Positions 38,492 to 49,106 of a stretch of DNA of 64,000 nucleotides are shown here, piece by piece. The stretch comes from Providencia burhodogranariea DSM 19968. GTDB lineage: Bacteria; Pseudomonadota; Gammaproteobacteria; Enterobacterales; Enterobacteriaceae. The DNA lies in assembly GCF_000314855.2 (NCBI RefSeq), contig NZ_KB233224.1:355426-419425 (forward strand), given 5' to 3'. The translations under genes and the position numbers were made by a program. The notes beneath the pieces are model-generated. The model saw only the letters and a program-made list of their open reading frames with translations, ran no database searches and was not told the DNA's origin. How positions within the stretch are numbered: the first letter of the stretch is position 1; each line of letters begins with the position of its first letter.

Positions 38492-39526
38492 ATGAAAAAA
38501 ATATTACTACCGACTTCGACTGCTGGCAGTTTGCCTAAACCTTCTTGGCTTGCACAACCTGAACAACTTTGGTCTCCATGGAAATTGGAAAATGAGGAAT
38601 TAATAGAAGGCAAAAAAGATGCTCTTCGTTTGTCTCTGGATGATCAACTACGAGCAGGTATTGATATTGTCAGCGATGGTGAGCAGACACGCCAACACTT
38701 TGTCACTACGTTTATTGAGCACCTCAGCGGCGTTGATTTTGAGAAACGTCAGGTCGTTAAAATTCGTGATCGCTATGACGCGAGCGTGCCGACAGTTGTC
38801 GATGCCGTCACCCGTCAAAAACCCGTTTTTGTAGAGGATGCTAAATTTTTACGTCAACTAACCAAGCAACCTATTAAATGGGCTTTACCAGGTCCTATGA
38901 CGATGATAGATACACTCTATGATAACCATTATAAAAGCCGTGAAAAACTCGCTTGGGAATTCGCAAAGATACTCAATCAAGAAGCTAGAGAATTAGAGGC
39001 TGCTGGTGTCGATATTATTCAGTTTGACGAGCCTGCGTTTAATGTCTTTTTTGATGAGGTGAATGATTGGGGTATCGCTGCTTTAGAAAGAGCTATTGAA
39101 GGCCTTAAATGCGAAACGGCTGTACATATCTGTTATGGATATGGCATCAAAGCTAATACCGACTGGAAGAAAACTCTCGGATCAGAGTGGAGACAATATG
39201 AAGAAGCGTTTCCTAAACTACAAACTTCTAATATTGATATCATTTCACTGGAATGTCACAACTCGCATGTTCCAATGGATCTGATTGAACTGATCCGTGG
39301 TAAAAAAGTGATGGTAGGCGCCATTGACGTGGCAAGCAATACTATAGAGACACCAGAGGAAGTTGCCGATACATTACGTAAAGCACTTCAGTTCGTTGAT
39401 GCTGACAAACTCTATCCTTCAACCAACTGTGGTATGGCTCCATTATCTCGTCGAGTCGCCACGGGGAAACTCAAAGCGTTAAGCGCAGGTGCAGAGATCA
39501 TTCGCAGAGAACTCTCCGGTAAATAA
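38492..39526 (+). CDS. mesD: MesD, folate-independent core methionine synthase
   Basis: 344 aa, matching only the C-terminal catalytic half of MetE. Zinc ligands are visible: H and C in AVHICYGYG, E in IISLECH and C in PSTNCGMAPLSRR; homocysteine-binding DGEQTRQHF and DEPAFN. Without the MetE N-terminal half it belongs to the short families that use a methyl donor other than 5-methyltetrahydrofolate; with a DUF1852 gene upstream it is MesD. Produces methionine from homocysteine. Start ATG 38492 with AAAGG-type ribosome site. Confidence 0.84.
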   Translation: MKKILLPTSTAGSLPKPSWLAQPEQLWSPWKLENEELIEGKKDALRLSLDDQLRAGIDIVSDGEQTRQHFVTTFIEHLSGVDFEKRQVVKIRDRYDASVPTVVDAVTRQKPVFVEDAKFLRQLTKQPIKWALPGPMTMIDTLYDNHYKSREKLAWEFAKILNQEARELEAAGVDIIQFDEPAFNVFFDEVNDWGIAALERAIEGLKCETAVHICYGYGIKANTDWKKTLGSEWRQYEEAFPKLQTSNIDIISLECHNSHVPMDLIELIRGKKVMVGAIDVASNTIETPEEVADTLRKALQFVDADKLYPSTNCGMAPLSRRVATGKLKALSAGAEIIRRELSGK

Positions 39527-39567
39527 TCTCGCCAGGTATTAGAATGTTTCCAATAAATTGAGATCTT

Positions 39568-39605
39568 ATTTGGCGATCTAACCAATCGCCAAATATCTTT
39601 ATTTT
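39568..39605 (+). terminator. Terminator after mesD
   Basis: Perfect 10-bp stem ATTTGGCGAT (39568-39577) / ATCGCCAAAT (39585-39594), loop CTAACCA, followed by ATCTTTATTTTA. Ends the mesXD transcript. Confidence 0.8.
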
Positions 39606-39625
39606 AACCGATAGATAAGTAAGCC

Positions 39626-40442
<817 letters not shown>

Positions 40443-41120
40443 CTATTCACAATTACCTATAGAGTGATATTTATCAAAAATGATAATATACTTACGGCTC
40501 TTTTTCTTTAAACGTGCATCTTGAAATACTTGATTGGGCAGTAAATAAAGCATGTATGGTATTGAATCCGTATCTTCCTCACAATTATCATGGAGTAATA
40601 CTCTAAAATAAGTATTCCCCGCATTCTCAAGTATTCCTTTATCTTGATTAAGCTCATACTTGAATTTTGGGCTAACAGGTCTCACCACAAAATATGTTTC
40701 TAAACTCAGCGTTGGATAAAATAGTGGCTGCTTATTTTTTTGACCATCTTTTTTCATTTCAAACGGTGTTTCACTAATAATTATTTTATAATATCGTTCA
40801 GTATCATCTTCTTTTCCACGATAAAAAATCTTAAAAAACTCATGCTCTCCTGGTAACAAGATCTTTTTAAGAGGTGTGAATATTACTTCACCGTCTTCAA
40901 TTACTTTTGCCTGTTCATTGCTTCCTGGCTTATCAATTTTATAAACACTAAAGTTGTATAAATTAGTTCTTTTCGTGTCATTAATATAGGATTTAGAGAA
41001 AAACTGTTGCGCAGATTCTATAGATGAAATATCAGAGTCTAAATATAACGCGTAAGCATTTCCATAACATGCAAGTAATGCTACTAACAACAAAGCCTTT
41101 AGTCCAAAAATTACTTTCAT
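40443..41120 (-). CDS. ecpE: EcpE-like periplasmic chaperone, locus 2
   Basis: 225 aa from ATG 41120, with AGGA nine bases upstream and a signal peptide MKVIFGLKALLLVALLACYG. Sequence follows the locus-1 EcpE closely: SDISSIESAQQFFSKSYIND, KILLPGEHEFFKIFYRG, TYFVVRPVSPKFKYEL. Periplasmic Ig-like chaperone of the alternative chaperone-usher family, likely for the tip subunit. Last gene of the second ecpABCDE operon. Confidence 0.82.
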   Translation of the reverse strand: MKVIFGLKALLLVALLACYGNAYALYLDSDISSIESAQQFFSKSYINDTKRTNLYNFSVYKIDKPGSNEQAKVIEDGEVIFTPLKKILLPGEHEFFKIFYRGKEDDTERYYKIIISETPFEMKKDGQKNKQPLFYPTLSLETYFVVRPVSPKFKYELNQDKGILENAGNTYFRVLLHDNCEEDTDSIPYMLYLLPNQVFQDARLKKKSRKYIIIFDKYHSIGNCE

Positions 41121-41194
41121 ATTCAGCAATCCTAAATTAGATTGAGTAAAACCATTCATTATTATTAAAAATAATAATTTAATTAACCGCTTAG

Positions 41195-42784
41195 CTAGTG
41201 AATATCAGGCCCTGTCCAAATAGCCTTAACTGTCACACTTCCACTTGCAGAAACAGTTCCTAACCAATCAATTCCATCTAAGGTAAAATATGAATTTGAT
41301 TCATTCATGGGGAAAGATAAGTCTAAATTTGTTCTATAGTATGATCCTAAATCTTCATTTGGCTTATCCCAAGGAGTCTCTGCCCATAATGCATTTTTCA
41401 ATGAAATTTCATTATTATCACAACTAGCTCTATATTTAGCATTAGTACCATCATTATTTTTAAATGAAAGATAAGCAGAAAAAGGTACTTTAAGTGTGTC
41501 ATCATTTGAGGTAAATAAACAATATGGCTGACCTCTTAGCGTTGTCATCGGCCCTTCTACCTTAGCTGTTATCGAGTCCGCTTGTCGAGGCCCACTAGTT
41601 GTAATAATATAATTAAATTCTATTGGAGGCTCTTCATTACCTACTTTACCTGTTTTAGATTGGTTTGGATTAAAATCAGCAGGAATAATACTTATCCCAT
41701 AATCGCGTGGTTTAATTATCATATAGTTTGATGGTGTAAATTCATAAAATCCCGATTGAGGTGCAGCTGTATTTCTAAATGCGAATGTAAATGCAGAGTT
41801 ATCAACAGAACCATTACTATTACTTGATACTATTTTAAGTAATAAACTATTGCTCAAAAAAATATAAACTCCATTGTTACCTGATTTAAATATATTATTC
41901 ATGGCAATCTCAGAACCATAATTTAATGCCCAATTAGAACCATCTCCACTTATTTTTGCTTCAGCCGCTGCCACAGAACTAATACCTAACATAGCTGTAT
42001 TTATTTTTAAACTTAGCCTGAGTTGACTAATAATTTCCCCTTTCAACTCATACTCAACTATTTTACAAATAATTCCTTGTTTACCCGTGTTATCGAAACC
42101 TATAGTACAAAATGTTGAACCCAATCCTAATGTAGGATTTCCATTACTATCAACAAAGATTTCTTGCAAAGCCCCTGTTGATTTTAAAAGTAAATTACCT
42201 AATTTTGTTACATTTACATCATAAGATCTAACTCGATTTCGAGATAGAGATGAACAATCTATATCATCATTTGAATAATCTTGCTCATAGGCAGTACACG
42301 AATTAATTTTAAATATGTTATTTGCATTAACAGGTAAACTAATTAAATATTGATAAAAAGTATCACTCAGTATTGGTCTGCCATTTCCTGACTCACCTGT
42401 TGTTGATGACTGATTAATACGATAAGCGCCATTACTTCTAATACTTTTAGCTTCCCACATTCCATTTGAAGGACAATTCGATGAACCATTTCTGCATCGA
42501 TTACCTCTAAATGGTTGTGGCACAGGACTATTATCAATCCACAAATCTCCTGTATTATAACTTCCTGTAAATGCACCACTTATACTTCCCATATACCCTA
42601 AACTATCTTGGTTTGTATCATACTTTGTGAATTTATTGGCGCCAGAAAATCTAGGTGTTAATCCATCGGGTGCAATAAAATACTCGTCATCAATTTGGTT
42701 TTCTATAATCAAATAATTTACATCAGCTATAGAAATAGAATTAAAATAGAAAAATAAAACAAAGAAACTAATAATAGTCCTCAT
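41195..42784 (-). CDS. ecpD: EcpD-like fimbrial tip adhesin, locus 2
   Basis: 529 aa, signal peptide at 1-20. The last third (from PQSGFYEFTPSNYMIIKPRD) is almost the same as in the locus-1 protein, while residues about 60-340 differ strongly, including different cysteine placement (CTAYEQDYSNDDIDC). The short N-terminal stretch YLIIENQIDDEYFIAPDGLT also resembles locus 1. So the receptor-binding part has diverged, the assembly part has not. Follows the usher by 25 bp, as in locus 1. Confidence 0.8.
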   Translation of the reverse strand: MRTIISFFVLFFYFNSISIADVNYLIIENQIDDEYFIAPDGLTPRFSGANKFTKYDTNQDSLGYMGSISGAFTGSYNTGDLWIDNSPVPQPFRGNRCRNGSSNCPSNGMWEAKSIRSNGAYRINQSSTTGESGNGRPILSDTFYQYLISLPVNANNIFKINSCTAYEQDYSNDDIDCSSLSRNRVRSYDVNVTKLGNLLLKSTGALQEIFVDSNGNPTLGLGSTFCTIGFDNTGKQGIICKIVEYELKGEIISQLRLSLKINTAMLGISSVAAAEAKISGDGSNWALNYGSEIAMNNIFKSGNNGVYIFLSNSLLLKIVSSNSNGSVDNSAFTFAFRNTAAPQSGFYEFTPSNYMIIKPRDYGISIIPADFNPNQSKTGKVGNEEPPIEFNYIITTSGPRQADSITAKVEGPMTTLRGQPYCLFTSNDDTLKVPFSAYLSFKNNDGTNAKYRASCDNNEISLKNALWAETPWDKPNEDLGSYYRTNLDLSFPMNESNSYFTLDGIDWLGTVSASGSVTVKAIWTGPDIH

Positions 42785-42809
42785 AATATATAAGCCTTAA
42801 AATTGATAG

Positions 42810-45305
42810 TTAGCGTTTTGCAAATGCCACTTGAGGATCGCAAGTCACCTCACCAACCCATAACGCACCACGAGCACCCTGAAGATTCAAATCTGCTTCA
42901 CAAATTGTTTTTTGATCGTCTTGCAATAACGATATCACTGGATATCGAACATCAACATCCATCGAAAACTCACCATTTCCATCTGTTTTTGTGCGACCAA
43001 TATGATTTCGAATTGAAGCATATTTTATGTATTCGCCATCAGGTGATTTCAAGCGACCAAACACCGTCACTAACTGCCTGACCTCCGGTTGATAAAGTGC
43101 AATATTCCCAGGATATAATGTCACCGACTTACTCCGCCCCGAAACAATATCAAAACTATCTTTTGATTTACCGTCATTCATTAATTGAATCTCATAATCC
43201 GAATAAGGTGATAACGGAATAAATGTATTTCTGCCACTAATTGGATAATTTTGTCCATTTACTTTAGCAACCATACTTCCACTACCTTTAATATCCGAAT
43301 TAATAATGACTCCTGATTTGCCTTGCTGTCCACTCGGTGTGATCATGCCATCACTGTAAGCAATCGAACCCCTAGAGGTTAAGTTGCCATTAATTCGATT
43401 ATTATCTGGCCGATTAATCGTCACTGTGCCTGAATTATATTTCATGTCATAAGAGGCATAGGCTAATGTTGAGAAATCTGATTCACCATTATCTTTATCG
43501 CGTACTAATTTAGAAACTGAAGCACCTGCATTAGTGATTGTAGAGTTTTCAAAACTCTTATTTGCATAAATATTGGCTTTAATATTTCCATTAGTGGATG
43601 AAACGCCTGTGCTTAGCCACGTAGAAAGAGGTAAAGAAAAATCAAGATTAATATATTTTTCGTTCGTACTGTTTTGATTATCATAATGATAACGCTGTAC
43701 ACCAGTCCTTAATCCAACCGTGCCATAACGACCCGAAAATAACGTGTTGGCATATTCATAGTTTATTGAATCGCTACCAACACGACGGTCTTTCGTATTA
43801 CTGATAGTAAACGAACCGGCTCTATCAATAATCTTGTCAAAATTGAATGTCCCGCCATAGGAATAACTATCAGCATCATAAAGTGGCAAATCACCCTTAA
43901 TGCTCGTTTTTTCTTTTGATGCCCATAAAGAGCCATATCCTTCAGGAATGCTAATAGAAATTGTTGCAATGTTACGGTGGCTACCATGATTTTCCAGCAT
44001 TCCTTGCCAAGAAACAGAAATATAATTATTTAAAGACGCACTCACACTTGTTTCTTGAACAACAAATTTATCAAAACCATAATTTGACATCTGAAAACGG
44101 ATCCCAGATAACACCGGAAAGTTATAAGCAAAAGAAGCGCCTGCTAAATAACTTTTCTCGGGTGCCTGACTCTGTGAACCTTCACCTCTGACATAAGTTC
44201 GCTTATCGAAATCAACATACCCTCCATAAATTTCCCAGTTTAACTTTTCAAAATTACCGGTTATTGCACCAAAGGATTTATTAATCGTTTGGTTCTGGGT
44301 TGTTACAACTGTGCCATCAACAACGGTTTCGATCGTTACCTCATATATTCCGTACGGTAAAACGCTGGTATCAATTTCATAATTACCCATCGGAAAATTT
44401 TGAATATTTAATAGCTTACCTTGACGATAAATACGAACTTCTCCTGGACTATTTAAAAATACATAGATAGGTGTTAACGATTGTTGGTTATTATTAACTA
44501 AACTGGAAGAGTTATTCCCAATGGATGCCGCATAAATTTTACTGCTACTTAATGCAGTTAAACTGGCTATTGACTGTAAGTTCCAAGTACTCATCAAGCC
44601 CAATGCGAAACGAAATCCATTAAAGTCACGCTCATACATTGCACGATATAACTCAATATTCGAATTCGACTTTCCAATACTATAAGCCGAGGCATTAACA
44701 TTAAAATGATGCTCTGCAGCAGCAAATAAGGTGTCTAGGTTAAAATAGCTACTTGATGAATTCTTTGCATTTTTAACTTGGCTCTGAAATACACCCAAAT
44801 CGTAATTTGCAACAGCTGAGAGCGAATTAACAGAAGAGATTCCTAATACAGACTGTCTCGCATGTTCTTTCGGGGCAAAGGCAGCTTTATCAACATTTAT
44901 TGATAAGTTAAATGAGGAAATGTTTAATTGAAGTACAGCTCCAGTATCAATTATGATACTATTATTTTCATTGAAAATCGCATTTTTCTGATTTTCCAAC
45001 TTATCAACCAATAGATTATTGAGTTTTGGCCCTTGAGAATTATCAACAAGATGAAGGCTAGCTAATTTCATTTTCCCTTTATCAATGACAATAATCGCAT
45101 CTGCAATTTTATTTTCAGTCTGATTTATTTTTGTATCATCATTTAATCGTAAGAAAACTGGTACAGACATTCCTTCTTCCAAGGCATTAGCAAATGCAGG
45201 AGGAATAATATATCCACCAATTTTAATGCTTTTCATTTCATTGGCATTAATTGTGTTTGAAAAAATAACACTTAGTATTGATAAAGCAATAACACTCTTA
45301 CGCAT
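42810..45305 (-). CDS. ecpC: EcpC-like outer-membrane usher, locus 2
   Basis: 831 aa, the same length as the locus-1 usher and aligning without visible gaps; most differences are conservative. Signal peptide, N-terminal domain with IKIGGYIIPPAF, barrel, and the C-terminal beta domain TVFGRLKSPDGEYIKYASIR. Would secrete and assemble the second pilus. The strong similarity makes cross-use of subunits between the loci possible. Confidence 0.88.
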   Translation of the reverse strand: MRKSVIALSILSVIFSNTINANEMKSIKIGGYIIPPAFANALEEGMSVPVFLRLNDDTKINQTENKIADAIIVIDKGKMKLASLHLVDNSQGPKLNNLLVDKLENQKNAIFNENNSIIIDTGAVLQLNISSFNLSINVDKAAFAPKEHARQSVLGISSVNSLSAVANYDLGVFQSQVKNAKNSSSSYFNLDTLFAAAEHHFNVNASAYSIGKSNSNIELYRAMYERDFNGFRFALGLMSTWNLQSIASLTALSSSKIYAASIGNNSSSLVNNNQQSLTPIYVFLNSPGEVRIYRQGKLLNIQNFPMGNYEIDTSVLPYGIYEVTIETVVDGTVVTTQNQTINKSFGAITGNFEKLNWEIYGGYVDFDKRTYVRGEGSQSQAPEKSYLAGASFAYNFPVLSGIRFQMSNYGFDKFVVQETSVSASLNNYISVSWQGMLENHGSHRNIATISISIPEGYGSLWASKEKTSIKGDLPLYDADSYSYGGTFNFDKIIDRAGSFTISNTKDRRVGSDSINYEYANTLFSGRYGTVGLRTGVQRYHYDNQNSTNEKYINLDFSLPLSTWLSTGVSSTNGNIKANIYANKSFENSTITNAGASVSKLVRDKDNGESDFSTLAYASYDMKYNSGTVTINRPDNNRINGNLTSRGSIAYSDGMITPSGQQGKSGVIINSDIKGSGSMVAKVNGQNYPISGRNTFIPLSPYSDYEIQLMNDGKSKDSFDIVSGRSKSVTLYPGNIALYQPEVRQLVTVFGRLKSPDGEYIKYASIRNHIGRTKTDGNGEFSMDVDVRYPVISLLQDDQKTICEADLNLQGARGALWVGEVTCDPQVAFAKR

Positions 45306-45324
45306 GATTACAGTCCATTCCTAA

Positions 45325-46008
45325 TTATTTGACAACAATGAACTCTCCTTTGTGCCAAATACCTACGCTAGATTTTTTATTTGTCAGGTCAACAAATTGT
45401 AATTTAACGGCTAAATGAGGCATGAGGTAATAACGCTCACGACAAAGACCTTCTACACCATATTTTTGTTTATCAGGTAAGCAAGGACCGGATGCTACAA
45501 CACGAAAAGAGCTATTTCCGATATTCGATACTTGGGAATTAACATATTGATAATTAAATTTTTCAATTCTAGGCGTAACGACTAAAATAGTACTAATTGT
45601 TGCTGATGTCGTAGCCGATGCCGATTTCGAACTCTGTGTAACACCACTTTCACCAATTGGATCATCTTTCCAATTTAGTCGGTAATATCGTTCTTTATCA
45701 TCTCTGGGTCCTTGATAAATAATTTTAAACACATCCTTTGCTTTTCCTGGCAAAATTAAATTAGCCGGTGTCGATAGTATTTCATTATGATCGCTAATAG
45801 GAATAACCTCACCGTTATCTAATGGCGAGTCTATTTTTTCGATTGTTAAATTAACTAGTCTTGCTGTATCAACCGTATTTTCAATTTCTTTGGCCAACGA
45901 ATCCTCATCAGAAGATATTATTTCAGTAATATTTCCCACATTAACTGCAAAACTATTTTTAAAAGGTATAAATGACAATAAAATTAATGCTAATGTTATT
46001 TTTTTCAT
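45325..46008 (-). CDS. ecpB: EcpB-like periplasmic chaperone, locus 2
   Basis: 227 aa, signal peptide MKKITLALILLSFIPFKNS. Shares with its paralogue NVGNITEIISS, ANLILPGKAKDVFKIIYQGP, YYRLNWKDDPIGESGVTQSS and the C-terminal KSSVGIWHKGEFIVVK. Periplasmic chaperone for the major pilin. Ninety-nine bp after ecpA and 19 bp before ecpC. Confidence 0.85.
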   Translation of the reverse strand: MKKITLALILLSFIPFKNSFAVNVGNITEIISSDEDSLAKEIENTVDTARLVNLTIEKIDSPLDNGEVIPISDHNEILSTPANLILPGKAKDVFKIIYQGPRDDKERYYRLNWKDDPIGESGVTQSSKSASATTSATISTILVVTPRIEKFNYQYVNSQVSNIGNSSFRVVASGPCLPDKQKYGVEGLCRERYYLMPHLAVKLQFVDLTNKKSSVGIWHKGEFIVVK

Positions 46009-46107
46009 GATTATACGATTCCAAAATGGAACAACGATAAAGATATTACTTCCCTATAGTATCTTTATCGTGATATTTATTCAGTTACACAATAACGAGA
46101 TAATTAA

Positions 46108-46728
46108 TTAAGCGTCTGGTGCTGGAGCTGGAGTAAAAGTACCATCCCAAGTTGCTGTAAACTGTACTTTAACATCGCCATCCCATGTACCATCAGTGAG
46201 TGATTTAAAGTCCGTTGCCGCACCTGCAGTTTCTGCACTAGCAATTACAAAAGTAAATTCACCACGATCTGTAGCACGCTCCGATCCATTATAAATACCA
46301 TCGGCGGCTAAATTATCTAAACCAGAGGTAATACCTGTTGATGTATCAATTAATACAGTATCTGTATTTTTAGTTAAATCTGTACCATTCCATTTAACAC
46401 CAACCGTTAATTTAGAATCATCAGTTGTTCTTGCTAATGTGTTAGAAACAATTTTTGATGCGAGTTTGAAGTCTGTTGCACCTGATTGACCTTGAATTGC
46501 AATATCAAATGCACCATTTTGTTGGTTAAAACTTTTTTGACCTTCAGCATAGTTGAAAGTTAAACTTTTTAGTGGGGTAACAACTAACATACTTGTTGTG
46601 TCTTTAATTGCCGTTGCTTGCCAAGTCGCTGTTGCTTGCGCTGTACGTGTTTCAGCATTAGCAGCGGAAGTCAAAGACGCAGCAATAACCGTAGATAGCA
46701 AAATAGATGCCATTTTTTTATTTAACAT
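46108..46728 (-). CDS. ecpA: EcpA-like major pilin, locus 2
   Basis: 206 aa; signal peptide at 1-25. Nearly the same as the locus-1 pilin (ATATWQATAIKDTTSMLVVT identical) with scattered substitutions and an APAPDA tail four residues longer. Shaft subunit of the second common-pilus-type fimbria. First structural gene after the HTH gene. Confidence 0.9.
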   Translation of the reverse strand: MLNKKMASILLSTVIAASLTSAANAETRTAQATATWQATAIKDTTSMLVVTPLKSLTFNYAEGQKSFNQQNGAFDIAIQGQSGATDFKLASKIVSNTLARTTDDSKLTVGVKWNGTDLTKNTDTVLIDTSTGITSGLDNLAADGIYNGSERATDRGEFTFVIASAETAGAATDFKSLTDGTWDGDVKVQFTATWDGTFTPAPAPDA

Positions 46729-46839
46729 ATTATTCTCTCTAATTTAAATTTATAACAAATATTAATTACATAGTATAAAAAACACTTTTAACTGTGCTTT
46801 TTATAAAAAATAATCAATAAAATAATTCTAATTAAATTA

Positions 46840-47151
46840 TCACCTTAATGATTTATTATATAAATGAAAACTCGATGATAAACATTTGTTTTTTTCTGAT
46901 TTTCCTCTAACTCCAGATTCATTTTCTCTTTCAATATAAGAAACAGCATCAAACCAGCTTTTATCTAAAATAATTAATAGTTCATTCAATTGTTCTAGTG
47001 TGATAGATGTAATACCAGTTTCATAACGAGATATTTGTTGTTGGCTAACATTCATTAATTTAGCTAGTTTCTTTCCTGTTAATTTCTTTTCTTTACGAGC
47101 ACTACGCAAAAATAATCCAATACGACTACTAATTACATTATTTTTAATCAT
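46840..47151 (-). CDS. MrpJ-like HTH regulator, locus 2
   Basis: 103 aa from ATG 47151, preceded by GGTGATCT; this start (MIKNNVISSRIGLFLRSARK) aligns with the locus-1 paralogue, while a longer frame to 47190 is less likely. HTH LTGKKLAKLMNVSQQQISRY, then EQLNELLIILDKSW. Lacks the Lys-Glu tail of the locus-1 protein. Lies 111 bp upstream of ecpA and likely heads the operon. Confidence 0.82.
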   Translation of the reverse strand: MIKNNVISSRIGLFLRSARKEKKLTGKKLAKLMNVSQQQISRYETGITSITLEQLNELLIILDKSWFDAVSYIERENESGVRGKSEKNKCLSSSFHLYNKSLR

Positions 47152-47982
47152 TAGATCACCAGAATATAATATGACTATTAATACAATCAATTTTTAATAA
47201 TCTAATCATAATTATATTAAAATAAGAGTAAAAGCGTTTATACCGTTCAAAAACACGAATCACAATAGGCGTAAGCTATCAATAATGTTTTATTGATCGA
47301 GATATTGATCGCATAATACACACATAAAGAGTATGTGTTTGCAGTAAAATTAACAACCAGTTGATTTTTAAGTGCAATAAAAAGTCAATGTTTTTTTAAA
47401 AAAAATAAACATTAAAATTAAATCTGCGTGATTTAAAAAAAATACAACTAATAATGGTTACATTTAATTACAATTTAACGTAGTAAAATTGGAAAACAAA
47501 ACATCAAATATATAAAATAAGCATGCTAATTAGATATAACATTTTAATTTTAATAATATTCTTATTTATTAAATACAAAAAACAATACTCTATTTAATCT
47601 AACTGGTCACCCTCCTCCATAATATACTTAAATTATATTTCACAATTATTATAAATATTAGTTATTTTTATAATAATAAAAGCATCCACTCTAACCTCGA
47701 AATAATTCGAGTTTACTTAAGATCACACGAGTCGTTTTTGATGAGTAATTGTATTGAGTTGGATAAATAGCAATGCCCCAAAATTTGTTTTTTGGGTGAA
47801 AAGTAAGCAGGAAAATAATGATGGAGAAAAGTACAATACGGCATAGCACGATACAAATTAGGATTAGGATTAGGATTAGGATTAGGATTAGGATTAGGAT
47901 TAGGATTAGGATTAGGATTAGGATTAGGATTAGGATAAACCAACAGTTTTGAAGTCAATTGATCTTGTTTATTATCTATTGA
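47152..47982. other. AT-rich intergenic region with hexamer repeat
   Basis: About 830 bp between the second ecp operon and the selC-proximal gene remnants. It includes the 13-copy hexamer (47857-47934). A minus frame through the repeat would encode Pro-Asn repeats but has only a TTG start and no ribosome site, so it is not called as a gene. The first half should hold the promoter of the HTH-ecp operon. Confidence 0.5.
47857..47934. repeat. Thirteen-copy hexanucleotide repeat (ATTAGG)n
   Basis: Thirteen perfect tandem copies of ATTAGG (78 bp). Perfect identity implies recent slippage-driven expansion. It is not inside a convincing gene. Confidence 0.95.
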
Positions 47983-48297
47983 CTAAATAAATTGTTTTTC
48001 ATAAGCGTCTAGATGATACTTAAAAAATTTCTCATATTCTTCGGCTGATTTGACTAAAACGATTACCTATATGTATTGCTCGTCCAATTCATCTGAATGA
48101 TCGTTGATAGTGATCGATTCGCTGGCAATTTCTTCCTTTGTTTTGCAGGCGTATATTTTACAATTAGTTTTATTGATATCTAATGTATAAAACTGAGTTG
48201 GTTCTAAAGAACCAAACACAAATTCCATAGAAGGATCACTTCCCTTTAATTCAGTGAAACCGATGACTTTATCTTTATTCATAATCTTATATTTCAT
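47983..48297 (-). pseudogene. Small unknown gene interrupted by an in-frame stop
   Basis: From ATG 48297, with AAGGGAA as ribosome site, 76 codons (MKYKIMNKDKVIGFTELKGS at the start) end at a TAG at 48067-48069. The same frame goes on for 27 codons of protein-like sequence (LVKSAEEYEKFFKYHLDAYE) to a TAG at 47983. A single nonsense change in a formerly 104-aa protein is the simplest reading. Family not recognised. Seventeen bp after the next gene, so the two were probably co-expressed. Confidence 0.6.
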
Positions 48298-48314
48298 TCA
48301 ATTTCCCTTCTCAG

Positions 48315-48698
48315 TTAACATCTCGTACGTCGGCTCACGGCTTCTTTCACATAGTGTTTAATAACGATGTTATTTTCCCGACTTATACGCTCAATAAACA
48401 CTCTAAGATGATCATGCTTAGAATGAAGCGTGTCTAAAACAAGGTTATCAAAGTTTTCTTGAGTAAAATGGTCATTCCCTTTTATCGTAGAACGCTGTAG
48501 TAATGTATGCGCTATGATTTCAAGGACTGAACGCCTGTAATCATCAGAAAGTAAGATATCCAGATCATTTTGGTATATATCAAATGTAAAACTGAAACTA
48601 ACAAAACCCGAATCAACAGGCAGCGAGTAGGTTAAACTTTTACCAATACGTTCAACGATAGGTTCATAGCCATCCCCCATAAGTCGTCTTGATTGCAT
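48315..48698 (-). CDS. Hypothetical protein
   Basis: 127 aa, ATG 48698 with GGGAA upstream. No family recognised. Acidic-basic mixed soluble protein with MGDGYEPIVERIGKSLTYSL near the start and HDHLRVFIERISRENNIVIK near the end; no signal peptide or membrane segment. It pairs with the disrupted gene downstream; such small soluble pairs beside integrases are often immunity or toxin-antitoxin remnants, but nothing in the sequence proves that. Confidence 0.55.
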   Translation of the reverse strand: MQSRRLMGDGYEPIVERIGKSLTYSLPVDSGFVSFSFTFDIYQNDLDILLSDDYRRSVLEIIAHTLLQRSTIKGNDHFTQENFDNLVLDTLHSKHDHLRVFIERISRENNIVIKHYVKEAVSRRTRC

Positions 48699-48746
48699 AT
48701 TCGGTTCCCATTATTCCAACCATTTAATGTTATAGAAAGAAATCAG

Positions 48747-49096
48747 CTAATTTTGCAAAAAATACACTAATTTTTGCCACTCTTGATTAAGCTTATTTTT
48801 GAAATATAGCTCACAGATATCACGTTTAAATTTTCCAAATACGCTTTGTTCTTTATTTTTCAATATAGCAATATCTTCCCATAATTCATCTGCATCAAAG
48901 TAAGTCCATACTGGAGTAACATATTACAGTAGCAGATAGGAGCAACATACCGACACAGCATGACTTGAACATATTCAACGGGAAAATGTTTTGCGACTGA
49001 GGCTATATATTCGACATTCACCAAATTATCCACAAATATATCGGATAGCGCAAAGCAGAGATCTTTGTCTGTAAACAGTTTACTTGTATTCACCAC
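48747..49096 (-). pseudogene. Frameshifted DUF7079-like small protein gene
   Basis: The 5' frame, from 49096, reads ALSDIFVDNLVNVEYIASVA, then AKHFPVEYVQVMLCRYVAPI and CYCN; at about 48919-48921 one base is missing and the other frame continues VTPVWTYFDADELWEDIAIL to a TAG at 48747. Joined, it gives 116 aa. The pattern ALSD/E-x-F-x-D...AP-x-C/A-Y-N...W-x-x-FD resembles small DUF7079-type proteins as I recall them. Inactive unless the base is a sequencing error. Confidence 0.6.
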
Positions 49097-49106
49097 ATCA
49101 TTTCTT

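Noticed and set aside
47857-47934. CRISPR-like or telomere-like array
   Set aside because: Contiguous 6-bp units with no spacers and no cas genes; TTAGGA-type repeats here are slippage products, not chromosome ends.
47713-47958. Reading frame encoding a Pro-Asn repeat
   Set aside because: It exists only because the hexamer repeat lacks stops; TTG start, no ribosome site, flanks do not look like protein.
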